A stretch of DNA of 64,000 nucleotides from Muricea muricata (lineage: Eukaryota > Cnidaria > Anthozoa > Malacalcyonacea > Plexauridae): NCBI GenBank assembly GCA_963855995.1, contig OY979716.1, forward strand, positions 33,115,094 to 33,179,093, read 5' to 3'. The notes under the pieces were generated by a model. The model did not search any database, had not been told where the DNA came from, and saw nothing but the letters and a program-made list of their open reading frames with translations. Made by a program: the position numbers and the translations under genes. This document shows, piece by piece, positions 1-11,458 of this stretch (position 1 is the stretch's first letter; every line of letters begins with the position of its first letter).

Positions 1-1868
1 ACACCTGCACTACAAGACCAAGTATAGATCTTCAAGTATCAAGTTGATTATTTTTATCATGGTTATATATACAGAATTTCTGTATGTTTTATATTTCTAT
101 ATACAATGAAGGTATCAATACTATACTACACCTACACTACAAGACCAAGTGTACATCTTGAAATTGATCATTTTTTAATCATGGTTATATATACCGGATT
201 TCCGTATGTTTTGTATTTTCATGTACAGTGAAGGTATCAATACGAAACCATACCTGCAATATAAGACCAACTGTACATGTTGAAATTGATAATTTTTCTT
301 CTCATGGTTACATATACTGGATTTGCGTAAGTTTTGTATTTCCATGTACAGTGAAGGTATCAATACGAAACTATACCTGCACTATAAGACCAAGTTTACA
401 TCGTAAAAATTGATCATTTTTTTATCACGGTTATATATACCGGATTTCCGTATGTTTTGTATTTAACTGTACAGTGAAGGTATCAATACGAAACTATACC
501 AGCACTACAACACCAACTGTACATCTTGAAATTGATCATTTTTATCATGGTTATATATACAGGATTTCTGTATGTTTTGTATCTCTAAGTACCGTAAAGG
601 TATAAATACCAAACTACACCGTCACTACAAGACCAAGTGTACATCTGGAAATTGATCATTTTTTTATCATGGATATATATACCGGATTTCCGTATGTTTT
701 GTATTTCCATGTACAGTGAATGTATCAATACGAAACTACACCTGGACTTGAGAGCAAATATAAATATTCAAATTGAACATTTTTTTATCATGGTTATGTA
801 TACAAGATTTTTGTATGTTTTGTATTTCCAAGTACCGTTAAGGTATTGACACGAAACTACACCTGCACTATATGACCAAGTATAGATCTTGAAAAAGATC
901 ATTTTTTATCATGGTTATATATACAGGATTTCTGTATGTTTTGTATTTCCAAGTACCATAAAGGTATCGAAACGAAACTACACCTGCACTAGATGACCAA
1001 GTATAGATCTTGAAAAAGATCCTTTTTTTTATCATGGTTATATATGCAGTATTTCTGTATGTTTTATATTTCTATGTGCAATGAATGTATCAATACTAAA
1101 CTACACCCGCACTACAAGACCAAGTGTTCATCTTGAAATTGATCATTTTTTTTATCGTGGTTATATATACTGGATTTCCGTATGGTTTGTATTTCCATGT
1201 GCAGTGAAGGTATCAATACGAAACTATGCCTGCACCATAAGACCAACACTGTACATCTTGAAATTGATCATTTTTTTATCATGGTTATATATACAGGATT
1301 TCTGTATGTTTTGTATTTCCATGTACAGTGAAGGTATCAATACGAAACTACACCTGCACTATAAGACCAAGTATAGATCTTGAAAAAGATCATTTTTTAT
1401 CATGGTTATATATACAGGATTTCTGTATGTTTTGTATTTCCAAGTACCGTGAAGGTATCGACACAAAACTACACCTGGACTTGAGAGCAAGTATAAATCT
1501 TTAAATTGATCATTTTTTTATCATGGTTATATATACAGGATTTCTGTATGTTTTGTATTTCTAAGTACAGTGAAGGTATTAATACGAAACTACACATGCA
1601 CTACAAGACCAAGTATCGATCTTCAAATTGATCATTTTTATCATGGTTATATATACACGATTTCTGTATATTTTATATTTCCATATACAATGAAGGCATC
1701 AATACTAAACTACACCCGCACTACAAGACCATGTGTACATCTTGAAATTGATCATTTTTTATCATGGTTATATATTTTCATGTACAATGAAGCTAGGAAT
1801 CAATATACGAAATTACACCTGCACTACAAGACCGAGTGTACATCTTGAAATTGATCCTTTTTTTATCA
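1..1868 (+). repeat. ~119-bp AT-rich tandem repeat array, forward orientation
   Basis: About fifteen diverged copies of a unit of roughly 117-121 bp follow each other head to tail. Each unit holds the landmarks CACCTGCACTACAAGACCAA, a GATCATTTTTTATCATGG block and TCTGTATGTTTTGTATTTCC. Short open frames cross the array on both strands, but they simply translate the repeat and are not genes. The array starts before the window, so its full length is unknown. Confidence 0.9.
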
Positions 1869-1871
1869 CAG

Positions 1872-1895
1872 ACAGACAGTAGTGGTAAGTTTTTG

Positions 1896-1989
<94 letters not shown>

Positions 1990-2013
1990 CAAAAACTTAC
2001 CACTACTGTCTGT
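1872..2013. repeat. Perfect palindrome with a (TA)44 centre
   Basis: A 27-bp arm beginning ACAGACAGTAGTGG at 1872 is mirrored exactly by an arm ending at 2013, and the 88 bp between them (1899-1986) are pure TA. The whole 142 bp is self-complementary and could extrude as a cruciform. It interrupts the tandem array. The ~30 bp after it (about 2014-2042) match neither the array nor the palindrome, so it may be a small insertion. Confidence 0.85.
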
Positions 2014-2042
2014 TTCATCCAGAGGGAATCTTCAGGTGGTAG

Positions 2043-2985
2043 ACCTTTCTGTATGTTTTGTATTTCCAAATACAGTCCAGGTATTAAAACGAAACTACAC
2101 CTGCACTATAAGACCTATTACAGGTCTTAAAGTAGATGATTCTTTTTATCATAGTTATATATACAGGATTTCTGTATGTTTTGTATTTCCTTGAATAAAG
2201 TTCAGGTGTCAACAATGAAAGTGCAAGTTTAGTTTACAGTAACTGTACTGGGAAATACAAAACATACAGAGATCCTGTATATATAACCATGATAAAAAAT
2301 GATCTTTTTCAAGATGTACACTTGGTCTTATAGTGCAGGTGTAGTTTCGTATTGATACCTTCACAGTACTTAGAAATACCAAACATAAAGAAATCCTGCA
2401 TATATAACCATGATAAAAAGTGATCTTTTTCAAGATGTATATTTGGTCTTATCGTGCTGGTGTAGTTTCGTATTGATACCTTCACTGAACTTGCAAATAC
2501 AAAACATACAAAAATCCTGTATATATAACCATGATAAAAAATGATCGTTTTTAAGATCTATACTTGGTCTTATGGTGCAGGTGTACTTTCGTATTGATAC
2601 CTTCACGGTACTTAGAAATACCAAACATAAAGAAATCCTGTACATATAACCACGATAAAAAATGATCTTTTTCAAGATCTATACTTGGTCCTATAGTGCA
2701 GGTGTAGTTTCATATTTATACCTTCACTGTACATGGAAATACAAAACATACAGAAATCCTATGTATATGACCATGATAAAAAAAGATCTTTTTCAAGATC
2801 TTACTTGGTTCTGTAGTGCAGGTGTAGATTGTATCGATGCCTTAACTGTACTTAGAAATACAAAACATACAGAAATCCTGTCTATACACCATGATAAAAA
2901 TGATTTTTTTCAAGATCTATACTTGGTTATAGTGGTGTATAGGAGGTGTAGTTTTATATTTGACACCTACACTGTATCTGTAAAA
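2043..2985 (-). repeat. Same tandem array, switching to inverted orientation
   Basis: From about 2043 to 2215 the array resumes in forward orientation for about one and a half units. At about 2220 it flips: from there to about 2985 some six to seven units are the reverse complement of the left block, for example GTATATATAACCATGATAAA repeated every ~120 bp. Together the two blocks form a large imperfect inverted repeat. Confidence 0.85.
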
Positions 2986-3261
2986 ATAAATAAAATTAAA
3001 TTCCAATTTGTAAATTAAATTACAATATATCTTTAGTATTGTATTTTGCATTGAATGGACAATGAAATGTACCCTGATGTTAAATGTAATGCTTAATTAG
3101 TATGAAATGATCAAGATTTGAAAGCAATATATTTCTGTTTTGGTTACCAATTAACCTGGTTTTCTACACGATGCTAGTTTATGCTCCGTCATCTCATTTC
3201 AAAATACAGTGCTGGATGTTTGCACTAATAATCCTAAAATTAGTTTTGGCCTGGGTTGGCA
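2986..3261. other. No recognised feature
   Basis: AT-rich unique-looking sequence between the tandem array and the CACTA-like element. I see no gene or repeat in it. Confidence 0.5.
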
Positions 3262-3271
3262 TGCACTGCAA

Positions 3272-3612
3272 AAAATGATGTGTAAATTTACACAAGTTTT
3301 TGTGTAAAATCTAATATTTACACAATTATTTGTGTTCACCCAACACAAAAATTGAGGTAATTTTTTAACTCAAATTTTTGTGTTAAATTTACACAAAATA
3401 TTTGGTAAAAGTAGCTATTACACAATATATTGTGTAAGATTTCACTCAAGAGTTTGAGTAAATGTACACATAGATTGTGTTAACTGTTTTACTCAAATAA
3501 CACGAGTTACTTTTACACACAATATCGCGTAAACGAACAAAATGTGTAATTTTACTCAACAATTTGAGTAAACACTCCGCTTTTGCACAAAACAATGTGT
3601 TAGCAAAACCAT
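3272..3612. repeat. Left subterminal repeats of the CACTA-like element
   Basis: A run of degenerate short units built on TTTACACAA / TTGTGTAAA and their relatives (ACTCAA, GAGTAAA). Similar units occupy the other end at about 6905-7230. Multiple subterminal motifs of this kind bind transposase in known CACTA elements; that role here is inferred. Confidence 0.6.
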
Positions 3613-3691
3613 GTTACAACAATATGAAATATTCTTAGTGACGTTTTTGGTTTTCTGAACACAGCAGGAATGTAGGGTAATTTGGCGAGAT

Positions 3692-3887
3692 GGTAATAAT
3701 TCCGTGTTCTCAGTACGCGAAATTAAATTTCAATCCAAGCCCTAAATCTAACCAAATCTTCAATCCATCAAAGCAAAGATCGAAGTTAAAACATGACAAA
3801 TAAAATGCTGGTTAGGATTAGGGTTTGGGTTATATAGGGCTTGGATTAGAATTTAATTTCGCGTACTGAGAACACGGAATTATTACC
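3692..3887. mobile_element. Short fold-back MITE nested in the CACTA-like element
   Basis: The left arm starts GGTAATAATTCCGTGTTCTC and the right arm ends in its reverse complement at 3887; the match runs about 60 bp with few mismatches, around a short centre containing TAGGGTTTGGG. No coding capacity. I could not settle the target-site duplication because TTATTACC is repeated just outside the right end. Confidence 0.65.
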
Positions 3888-4663
3888 AAATTATTACCAA
3901 CGAGACAGCGGGGCTAAATGAGACAGTCAAGGATAAACGGGAATCCTTGGTGTGTGACCGCATTTTTGACAACAAAAACATTGCAGGCTCATAAACGATC
4001 ACCTTCGAAGTTCAACAACGTGTTTATAGTAGAGCGATACATTTTTGGGACGAAATTATTTTATATTTTGTGTACGAAATCAGGAACGCGACAGCGAAAT
4101 TAAGGTACGTTATTACTTGGCCATTTTCAAAATTGCTTTCTCAATTAAAGTGAATCGTAATTTGAAAATATACAGCGTGTATCAGGCACATAAAATCAAA
4201 GTGTTTTTCGTATGGTGTGTGTATTTTGAACATACTGGCATTATTTTCAGCTATTTGGGCCTATAGATACGGCCACCAGCATTGGGGCAAAATGAGACAG
4301 GGGACTTTCTTTATAAGACAGTCTATTTTAATAGGTTTGGTTTGTTAAAGCTATATATTTTAAAGACTCTACATGGCTTATGGCTATTAAAACATCACAT
4401 ATTCATGATGTAGCTTATTTGTTTTCAATGTTTGTTCATGACAGAATAATATTTTACAACTAAAAACTTTCATAAGTTTACTGGTGTGCATCAATTTAAA
4501 CAGACTTAATTCATCTTGAAATCTAGTGATAAACTAAGGTTATTCATTTATGTGATCACTGAGCACTTTATTTATGTGACCACTGAGCACTTTAAATTGG
4601 CATTTTCTGATTCAACAGTTATTGTTTTAGCTAATTTGCTTTCTGCTATCATGTTAAACTTTA

Positions 4664-5084
4664 GAATGGTGAGAAACTACAAAAGAAAAACTGACCGAAG
4701 CAAATGGAACTGGCCATTTCAGCAGTGGAAAAAAAGGAAATGTCAGTCTGCAAAGCCGCTCTATCCTTCGGTGTTCCCAAGGATTCCCTGAACCGTCGAG
4801 TAAATGGTAAGCTAAAAAAGTTTGTCCTTTGACGAAAGACATAAAAATATGTTGGGGCGATATCGTGCTGTCCTTACACATAAGCTAGAAAAAGAGCTTG
4901 AAGATTACATTTTAGAAATGGATCAAGCATTCTATGGTTTGTCAACTAATGACATCAGAACTGTAGTGTTTGAGTACTGCAGGAAAAATAGCATTGAAAA
5001 CAATTTTAACAAAGATAAGCAAATGGCTGGTCGAGACTACTGCTACTATCAAGTGACCATGGATCAACCAATCAGACTTGTTTG
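4664..5084 (+). pseudogene. Remnant of a pogo/Tigger-like DNA-binding region (psq plus CENPB-type HTH)
   Basis: The frame starting at 4664 opens MVRNYKRKTDRSKW, a typical start for pogo/jerky-type transposases. A frame change then leads to a stretch with AALSFGVPKDSLNRRV, the pipsqueak-type helix-turn-helix pattern. After another frame change comes a second HTH block with LGRYRAVLTHKLEKELEDYI and GLSTNDIRTVV, ending FNKDKQMAGRDY, as in CENPB/Tc5-type HTH domains. The catalytic DDE domain that should follow is absent and the frame stops at 5084. At least two frameshifts separate the parts, so this is a broken gene fragment inside the CACTA-like element. Family assignment is by remembered motif pattern. 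Confidence 0.55.
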
Positions 5085-5945
5085 ATATAATTATATTTAA
5101 TCAACCAATAAGATGCATGCTAAGGCATTTACAGTTACAGTATTGGTAGTGCATGGTATTTATTAAATCTAAGTGTTTTGCTTTGAGTGACATCTACACA
5201 ACTATGCACACATCATTTAAAAGAAATCTAACAATAAACTCAACTTGCAATAGACCATTTCTGAACAGATCGATGAATCCTCTACATTGTCAAACAAGTA
5301 ACACCTAGTCAATCCTTGGTGCAAATTTACTCGGCATTATAGTTTAGCACTAAGCCTTGTGTTCCTGTATTTTATAACTGAGGTGTACAATTGAAAAATC
5401 GTCTGTTATATATATTTACTTTTGCATGGCTGCAGTTGTACTTAAGAATTGTTCCTTAATTTTAGATTATCGCAGAATTCGAGAGATTATTGGGTGTTAC
5501 CACAAGCGTAGAGGGGATGTTTCAACAAAACTTTGCCCAAGTGTCATAAGCAATATTGTGTATTGCAGCCAAGCTCAGAGGAAGAAAGCCTTTAGTTGAT
5601 GGGTTGTTGAAATTGTTGGAGAAAGATCCTTTGGATGATATGGAGACTGAAAGCACTGAAGGTAATTTATCTGGTGTGAGAACATAATAATTGTTTTAAT
5701 TAGCTCATACATGTACTGATAGCTGAAAGAATATTCATATCACTAACTTGTACACCTTGATCTGTTAGTAGAGGTTCAGGCTCAGCATGTGCTTGCCAAT
5801 GGTTAATTGGATAGATTAAACTCATCAGCTGATTGTATATTAGGTAGGTAAAATAAAGGGCCTAGGAGTAGTGGCAGTCAGTCAAAGATGGACATCTTCA
5901 ATATCAATAACTCTGTTTTCATGATAATCTTATTTTTTAATTTAG

Positions 5946-6778
5946 ATGAGAAAGCAATGGTTGCAATGTCTGTCCTTCCTGCTATCTTAGACACAAGAGC
6001 AAAGAAAAGTGATTATAAACTTGTTCATGTAATCAAGGTTAGTATGATTTTTGTCAAACTAATTCAAGGTGCATTCCCAATGGTATTGCATCTGGATATT
6101 GGCTCTATTAGTAAAATATACCTTAATTGGCTCCTGTCTCCACCCACAGCAAAGTTTATATCAATTTTACATAACAAACAACAATCTAATCACGGTAGAA
6201 ACTGCTAACAATAGCATGATCTAATTAACACTAGCCAATCAAAAGATAGATGTCTGACGACCAATCAGATAAAAAGCAGGCTTTTGGTTTTTTTTATATG
6301 CAACCAAACTGGGTTTGTATCCTTCTTTCCTTCCATCTGCCCACGTTTAAGGAAGGGAGAACAGAGCCTAATACTCATACCAGCATATACCATCTTGTTA
6401 ATTACTATAGCAAATATTTAGTAAGCTCTTATTTTATTTTAATAATAGGATGATGATGATGTCCTGCAACATCTTGAAGGATTGACGCCAGACCCTACGA
6501 TAATTGTTGAAGGATCGCTGGATGCCCCAAGTCAGGTCATGATCGCTGCCGAAAAACAAATGGTTTGCCAAATTATGGACAGAAATGTTTTAAATGCCCA
6601 TCCGTGTTTCATGGCAATTTGTTATGTTTTCATGTTTACTTATCCTCCACCTATTAAGAACTTTTGTTTGTATCTGCAAAAATGTGTGTTGCAGATCAAA
6701 GATGGCAAGAAAGTGCCAACATGTATAATGTCTTTTATAAATGACATTGACTGCTTAGTAACTAAAAGTAGTTTGTAG
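5946..6778 (+). CDS. Two visible 3' exons of a gene carried by the CACTA-like element
   Basis: Exon A is 5946-6037, after the acceptor TTTTTAATTTAG and before the donor GTTAGT. It encodes DEKAMVAMSVLPAILDTRAK and a short tail. Exon B is 6449-6778, after the acceptor TAATAATAG. It starts DDDDVLQHLEGL, contains IIVEGSLDAPSQ and FTYPPPIKNFCLYLQK, and ends at TAG. The two exons join in phase 0. AATAAA lies about 90 bp downstream. The C-terminal block resembles a domain I remember from uncharacterised, often SAM-domain-linked, animal proteins and from transposon genes, but I cannot name it. An exon-like open stretch near 5500-5660 may be upstream coding. Either the element's own second gene or a captured host gene; I see no start codon. 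Confidence 0.5.
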
Positions 6779-6904
6779 TCGTAAATTGTGTATAAGGGTT
6801 GTCTGTTGAGTGAATTGTATTTAACTAGTGTAAATTTGCAAACTTTTTATCTGTATTTTAGGCAATAAATGATTTTTAAGAAAACCGTTTCTTATTCTCC
6901 TTAC

Positions 6905-7230
6905 ATATACCCATAAATCTAACGATATTTGTATGTAAAATTTACACAATGGATGCGTAAGCATCAAATTTTGTGTATTTTCCTTGAGTAAATTTACCTA
7001 TGTTTTTGTGTAGTGTTTACACAACCAATGTGTAAATTGGAATTTTACACCAAATTTTGTGTTGCTGTGGATGCATTTCCTCTGTGTAAATTTACCGATA
7101 TTTTTGTGTAATGTTACACAAGCAATGTGTAAGTTTACTAATACTTTTGAGTAAGTTTACACATATAAATGTGTTGCTGTGGATGCAAAATTTACTCAAG
7201 ATTTTGTGTAAAATTTACACATATTTTTTT
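6905..7230. repeat. Right subterminal repeats of the CACTA-like element
   Basis: TGTGTAAATTTAC-type units alternate with TTTTGTGTA and GTTGCTGTGGATGC. They mirror the units at the left end. Confidence 0.6.
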
Positions 7231-7238
7231 GCAGTGTG

Positions 7239-9642
7239 CATAATACTGTACAATAACTGGTACAATTTGGTACAATTTAGGTAATTGGCTTTCAAGAAGT
7301 TGCTGAAACATTTTTATTTAAATTGTGAAGATGGTAATGCATATACAATTAATTATTCATTTACAAAGAAGGAATGGACCAGACTGAATCTAACAAGTAT
7401 TCATGCAATAAAGTTATCAGTCAATGCATTCGATACAGCCCTTTATTCTAATAACTAGCAAAAGTTATTATCTTGCATCTTTATTCTTTGAAACTTTTCT
7501 CCATTACATTTAATGCTCTCTTGAAGAATCATCAGTTTCTCTGTTGGACAGTTACTAACTTCTTGTAAATATGCCAAGATTACACTCCAAATAGGAAAAT
7601 AAAAGCCACATACAACTTGAGTGTCCTGTACAAACAGATACAGTGTTTAATAATTGGCAGGCACTTTAGCAATTTTAAAGCTGGGGTTATAGTCCATGTG
7701 TTATGTATTTTAATGGTAGCTAGAGCTTGGGGCCTGTATATACTCCAGGCAAATTTGGCATTGAACATTTTAGTATATTCTACTATTATGCTGTTGTTAT
7801 TGGTACATAAAAGGTACATAAACTTGATCACGCATTTTTATTTTGAGTTTTTGACCCAGGTACGTCTATACTCAATAGTTGCAAACTTGCAAAGAAATAT
7901 ACTATAGTAACAACACTTTACAGTATATATAATATATTATATTTATATAATTAAGTTCAATTTTTATTGTTAAACTTACCAACGTTTTGCAATATTTTCC
8001 ATTAGATGTTGAAATATAGTGATTAAAATTTTCAAAACAAGCTTTTACGCTTAATACTAGTTAGATGGTTGCATCCGTGGTTATATATACCATTTTTCGG
8101 AAGTAAAACATACCACACTCCTGGTCGGCGCCATCTTGGATTTTATTATGCTCAAGGGCGAAACCGCTGAACGCAATGACAGTCCAACTTGAACGAATTC
8201 GCTAAATTTTATGCCCGTCGTGAAAACAAAACTAAAATAGAAATAAACAAGGCTGTTGACTTTCCTTTGTTAAAATACTATAAATTACCTGCTTACTTAG
8301 TCATAAATCTGCATTTCTAGGAGTAAGTGTACGAAATTTTAGACGTTCGAAAACGGGCTTTTGTAGTAATAACGCCAGTAATTATAATCTTTGCAGTAGG
8401 CGGTACATGTACTGCTTTTGAAAGTGCTCAAATTTGATGCACGTGCAGCAGCTCACATTTAAGAATTTATAGAAATTTTATATAACCACTTGCAACCTTT
8501 TTTGTTGTTTATTTTGCTCCTTGGGTTCAGAAAATATATACGAGGGACAAAACTTTAAATCATCGAGTCAATATCGCAATCATGTTTTAAAAACAACAAA
8601 AAAAAACCTTTAAATTTTTGTACTAGTGTCTTGTTTTTTTACGAATCCAGATGCAGAAACGGTCCATGATAACATGTACCAAATTATATGACCTTAGGTG
8701 TAGTAGAATTGACATAGCTCGGATTTGAAAACCTAGCAATTGAGTACAAAAATGTTCTCACCTTGAGTTGGCTCCTCGCTCGTTCAAAATCATTTTTCTC
8801 TTTATATTTTGCAAGTTTGACACCAGAATTTCTCCAGGATGAAATTAATTATACTTTTTACTTAGCAACGAAAAATCAAACTGCCTGCTTATTTTTAACC
8901 ACTTAAAACTTCAACTCCAACATTGTAGTTTGCTTTTAAAAAACAACTTTTGTCGTGTTTTCCATCTCGCTCCTCGCGCTACTCAGTACCCCAAACATGG
9001 CGGACATGCATCTGTTCGCAGGCTGTGAGAAAGGCTAATTCCATCGCATCACTGTTACCAGTCTGATTTGCCTGCAATGTGCAGAATTTTGATTGACTGA
9101 TTATGTTGGAATCTAAGCATGAACACCATTGAAGACAACATGTTCTAAAACCTCTTCAAACTTTTTATTTATGGCCATTCACTTCACGTGATTCAAATGT
9201 CAATTGTAATAAATGCCATCATTTGAAGTTTAACATCGACTAGATGTGTATGGGATGATAACTTGGCTTGTGGGCATGTTTGGAACAGTTTGAACTTTGA
9301 AGATCTTATAGAACATGTCTTGTTTAAATTATTGTATCTATTATAATGCCCAAAATAAATTTTTTAAAGCTCAGTCAGACTGCAGATTTCACCAAGCATG
9401 ACTGTCAATCATTGGTCAATCTGATTTGGATACACTGTAAACTGTAAATCAATTTAGTTTTACTTCGTAATGGAGTCTGACAACAATCACAGTTGTATCT
9501 TTTTGCATTCTCACCAAAACGAAACACTTGCCAATTCATCGTGAACTTGCATGGAAAATATTGTGGCCTTGTTTGGGGTAACATGAGGTTTCTTTCTACA
9601 AATGCAATATATTTCATACTAACTTGTAGCACAATTACCTAT
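7239..9642. other. No gene recognised
   Basis: AT-rich sequence with only short chance open frames. CGCCATCTTGG at about 8130 and CATGGCGG at about 8996 resemble the YY1-type core that recurs elsewhere in this window, but nothing next to them supports a promoter. A complete transposon could have decayed here without leaving readable ends. Confidence 0.4.
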
Positions 9643-10551
9643 TCAATCAAACCTAGCATCTCCACACCACACTGTGTCGGTGATAGGTCGAAGTGACTCA
9701 ATCAATTTGGTCTGGTAGGATTCCCAGTGGTTCAGGTTGGTAGGAAATACAAAGTTGGTTTGGTAGTAGAAGAAGGTTCCTGAGGTGTAGACAGCAAGTC
9801 CCATGTGATTGAATACCAAAATGATCTTGCTGACTGAGGCACCAGCAATTGGTATGGCAAAGAAAAGCAGAAGATTGCCAGCTGTATATTGTCCAAAAAC
9901 ATATGGTTGGCTTCTCCATTGGAATGAATCGCAGTGTTGGACAACAGTAACCATGGTCCCATTTTGGTACCTGTCCACCTTAGGTTATTCTTTTTTGCAA
10001 GTGAACAAAGCAAGGAAAATAGGAACAACAGCATGCTATGAAACGCTATGAATTTGGGTTCGTCTTGGCACTTGACATTTTGAGGCAAACTATAAAAAAA
10101 AATTGATAATTGTTTACCTATAACATGTGTGTCTTGGTTTTCATTCTCGCCTACGCATTTGCTGGCTGTGGCATTCTTGGTTGTACCATGGCTTTCTGTC
10201 AGTGTCACCTCTTTTACATTGGATTCTAGCACCTAGAAATTGCAACACAACACAAATAACTTGAGCAACATGAAACAGGACTATACATTAAATATACTCT
10301 ACCTTGAGCAGCTTTCGCCTCTCACCACGTTCTTGAAAAATCTTTGTCCTCAAGCTAGAGTTTCTTGCTTTACTTTTCCGTAATCGTTCCTTGTATACAT
10401 TCAGGCCATTCTTCTTGTCTTTTGGAGTGGTTGGAGTGTTGACTTTCTGATCCGGGAGGTCGACAGACAGGGTTTCACTAGCAATATCGCTGGGGTTGCA
10501 TGCTAGACATGTTGAAGTCGAATGAATGTCTGGCTTCAAAGTATCTCTCAA
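9643..10551 (-). pseudogene. Kolobok-like transposase fragment, decayed
   Basis: Exon-like segments on the minus strand run from 10551 down to 9643. The first (about 10311-10551) is basic and ends at a GTAGAG donor. The second (about 10110-10232) contains NATASKCVGENENQDTH. The third starts near 10070 after a TTTTTTATAG acceptor, changes frame near 9985, and holds the conserved core: FQWRSQPYVFGQYTAGNLLL, then GASVSKIILVFNHMGLAVYT, then CGDARFD at 9643. From memory, the W-SQP, GN-LL and GD-RFD pattern is typical of Kolobok-type transposases in invertebrates, with the aspartate of GD-RFD part of the catalytic core. The rest of the catalytic domain is missing. No TTAA-flanked ends were found. 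Confidence 0.55.
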
Positions 10552-11035
10552 AATCTATTGAATAGCAAACAACGTAAAAGAAAACACGTTCTAGAGCAAA
10601 GTGAAATATTCTATTTTCCAAATTTCTTGCAAAATGGTACAATTTTCCCTAGTTTTTGCAGAAAATTTTGTTAATTACTTGCCAATAATTAGAATTTTAT
10701 TGCATTCTGGCAACCCTATAAGATGTCATGGAAGAAATGTAAATATTTTGGAATAATTGTCCACAAATATACATGACAAGCCAAATTGAACCATCGACAA
10801 ATAACTCAATTTTTACAAAATATAGAATGAATCAGGAACGAGCAAAAATGTCACAGTCAATTTTTGTAAATACAGTGATATTTGTCCAGACAGTGTAATT
10901 TTGTCATTACCAATATTACATGCTACATTCATTTCTTGCAAGACGTAAAAAATAGTTGCTAAAACGGTGCTATATTTTCCTGCTACCTTCGTAAAGTACA
11001 TTGCGTTTTCAACGGCAACTTTAGCACTGCATTTG

Positions 11036-11398
11036 CAGTGACAACTTTGGCTCTGCATTTGCAGCGACAACTTTGGCTCTGCATTTGCAGCGACAACTTT
11101 GGCTTTGCATTTGCAGCGACAACTTTGGCCCTACATTTCAGAGATAACTTTGGCTCTGCATTTGCAGCGACAACTTTGGCCCTGCATTTTAGAGATAACT
11201 TTGGCTCTGCATTTGCAGCGACAACTTTGGCTCTGCATTTGTAGCGACAACTTTGGCTCTGCATTTGCAGCGACAACTTTGGCTCTGCATTTGCAGCGAC
11301 AACTTTGGCTCTGCATTTGCAGCGACAACTTTGGCTCTGCATTAGCAGCGACAACTTTGGCTCTGCATTTGCAGCGAAAAATTTGGCTCTGCATTTGA
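11036..11398. repeat. Minisatellite, ~26-bp unit
   Basis: About thirteen units of the type GACAACTTTGGCTCTGCATT plus TGCAGC. Two units near 11140-11200 carry a variant with AGAGATAAC in place of GCGACAAC. Long open frames cross it on both strands because 26-27-bp units avoid stops; they are artefacts. The unit core is shared with the array at 18690-19290. Confidence 0.85.
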
Positions 11399-11458
11399 AC
11401 GTATAATAACTAAATGTTTCTATGACTCTACTTCGATCGGCTACTGTTATTAGTGCAG

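Larger units (their letters stand above)
3264..7236. mobile_element. CACTA-like (EnSpm-type) DNA transposon, 3.97 kb
   Basis: The left end reads CACTGCAAAAAATGATG and the right end ATTTTTTTGCAGTG, so the termini are inverted and begin CACTG. The dinucleotide TG directly flanks both ends (3262-3263 and 7237-7238) as a 2-bp target-site duplication. CACTG ends with a 2-3-bp duplication are the hallmark of the CACTA/EnSpm superfamily (established knowledge). Both subterminal regions are packed with GTGTAAATTTACAC-type motifs. The interior holds HTH remnants and a two-exon gene. No full CACTA transposase is visible, so this copy is probably non-autonomous. The element at 40966-46281 has the same end structure. 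Confidence 0.75.

Noticed and set aside
1836..2042. Open frame across the TA repeat
   Set aside because: It is a translation of (TA)n as repeated Tyr-Ile.
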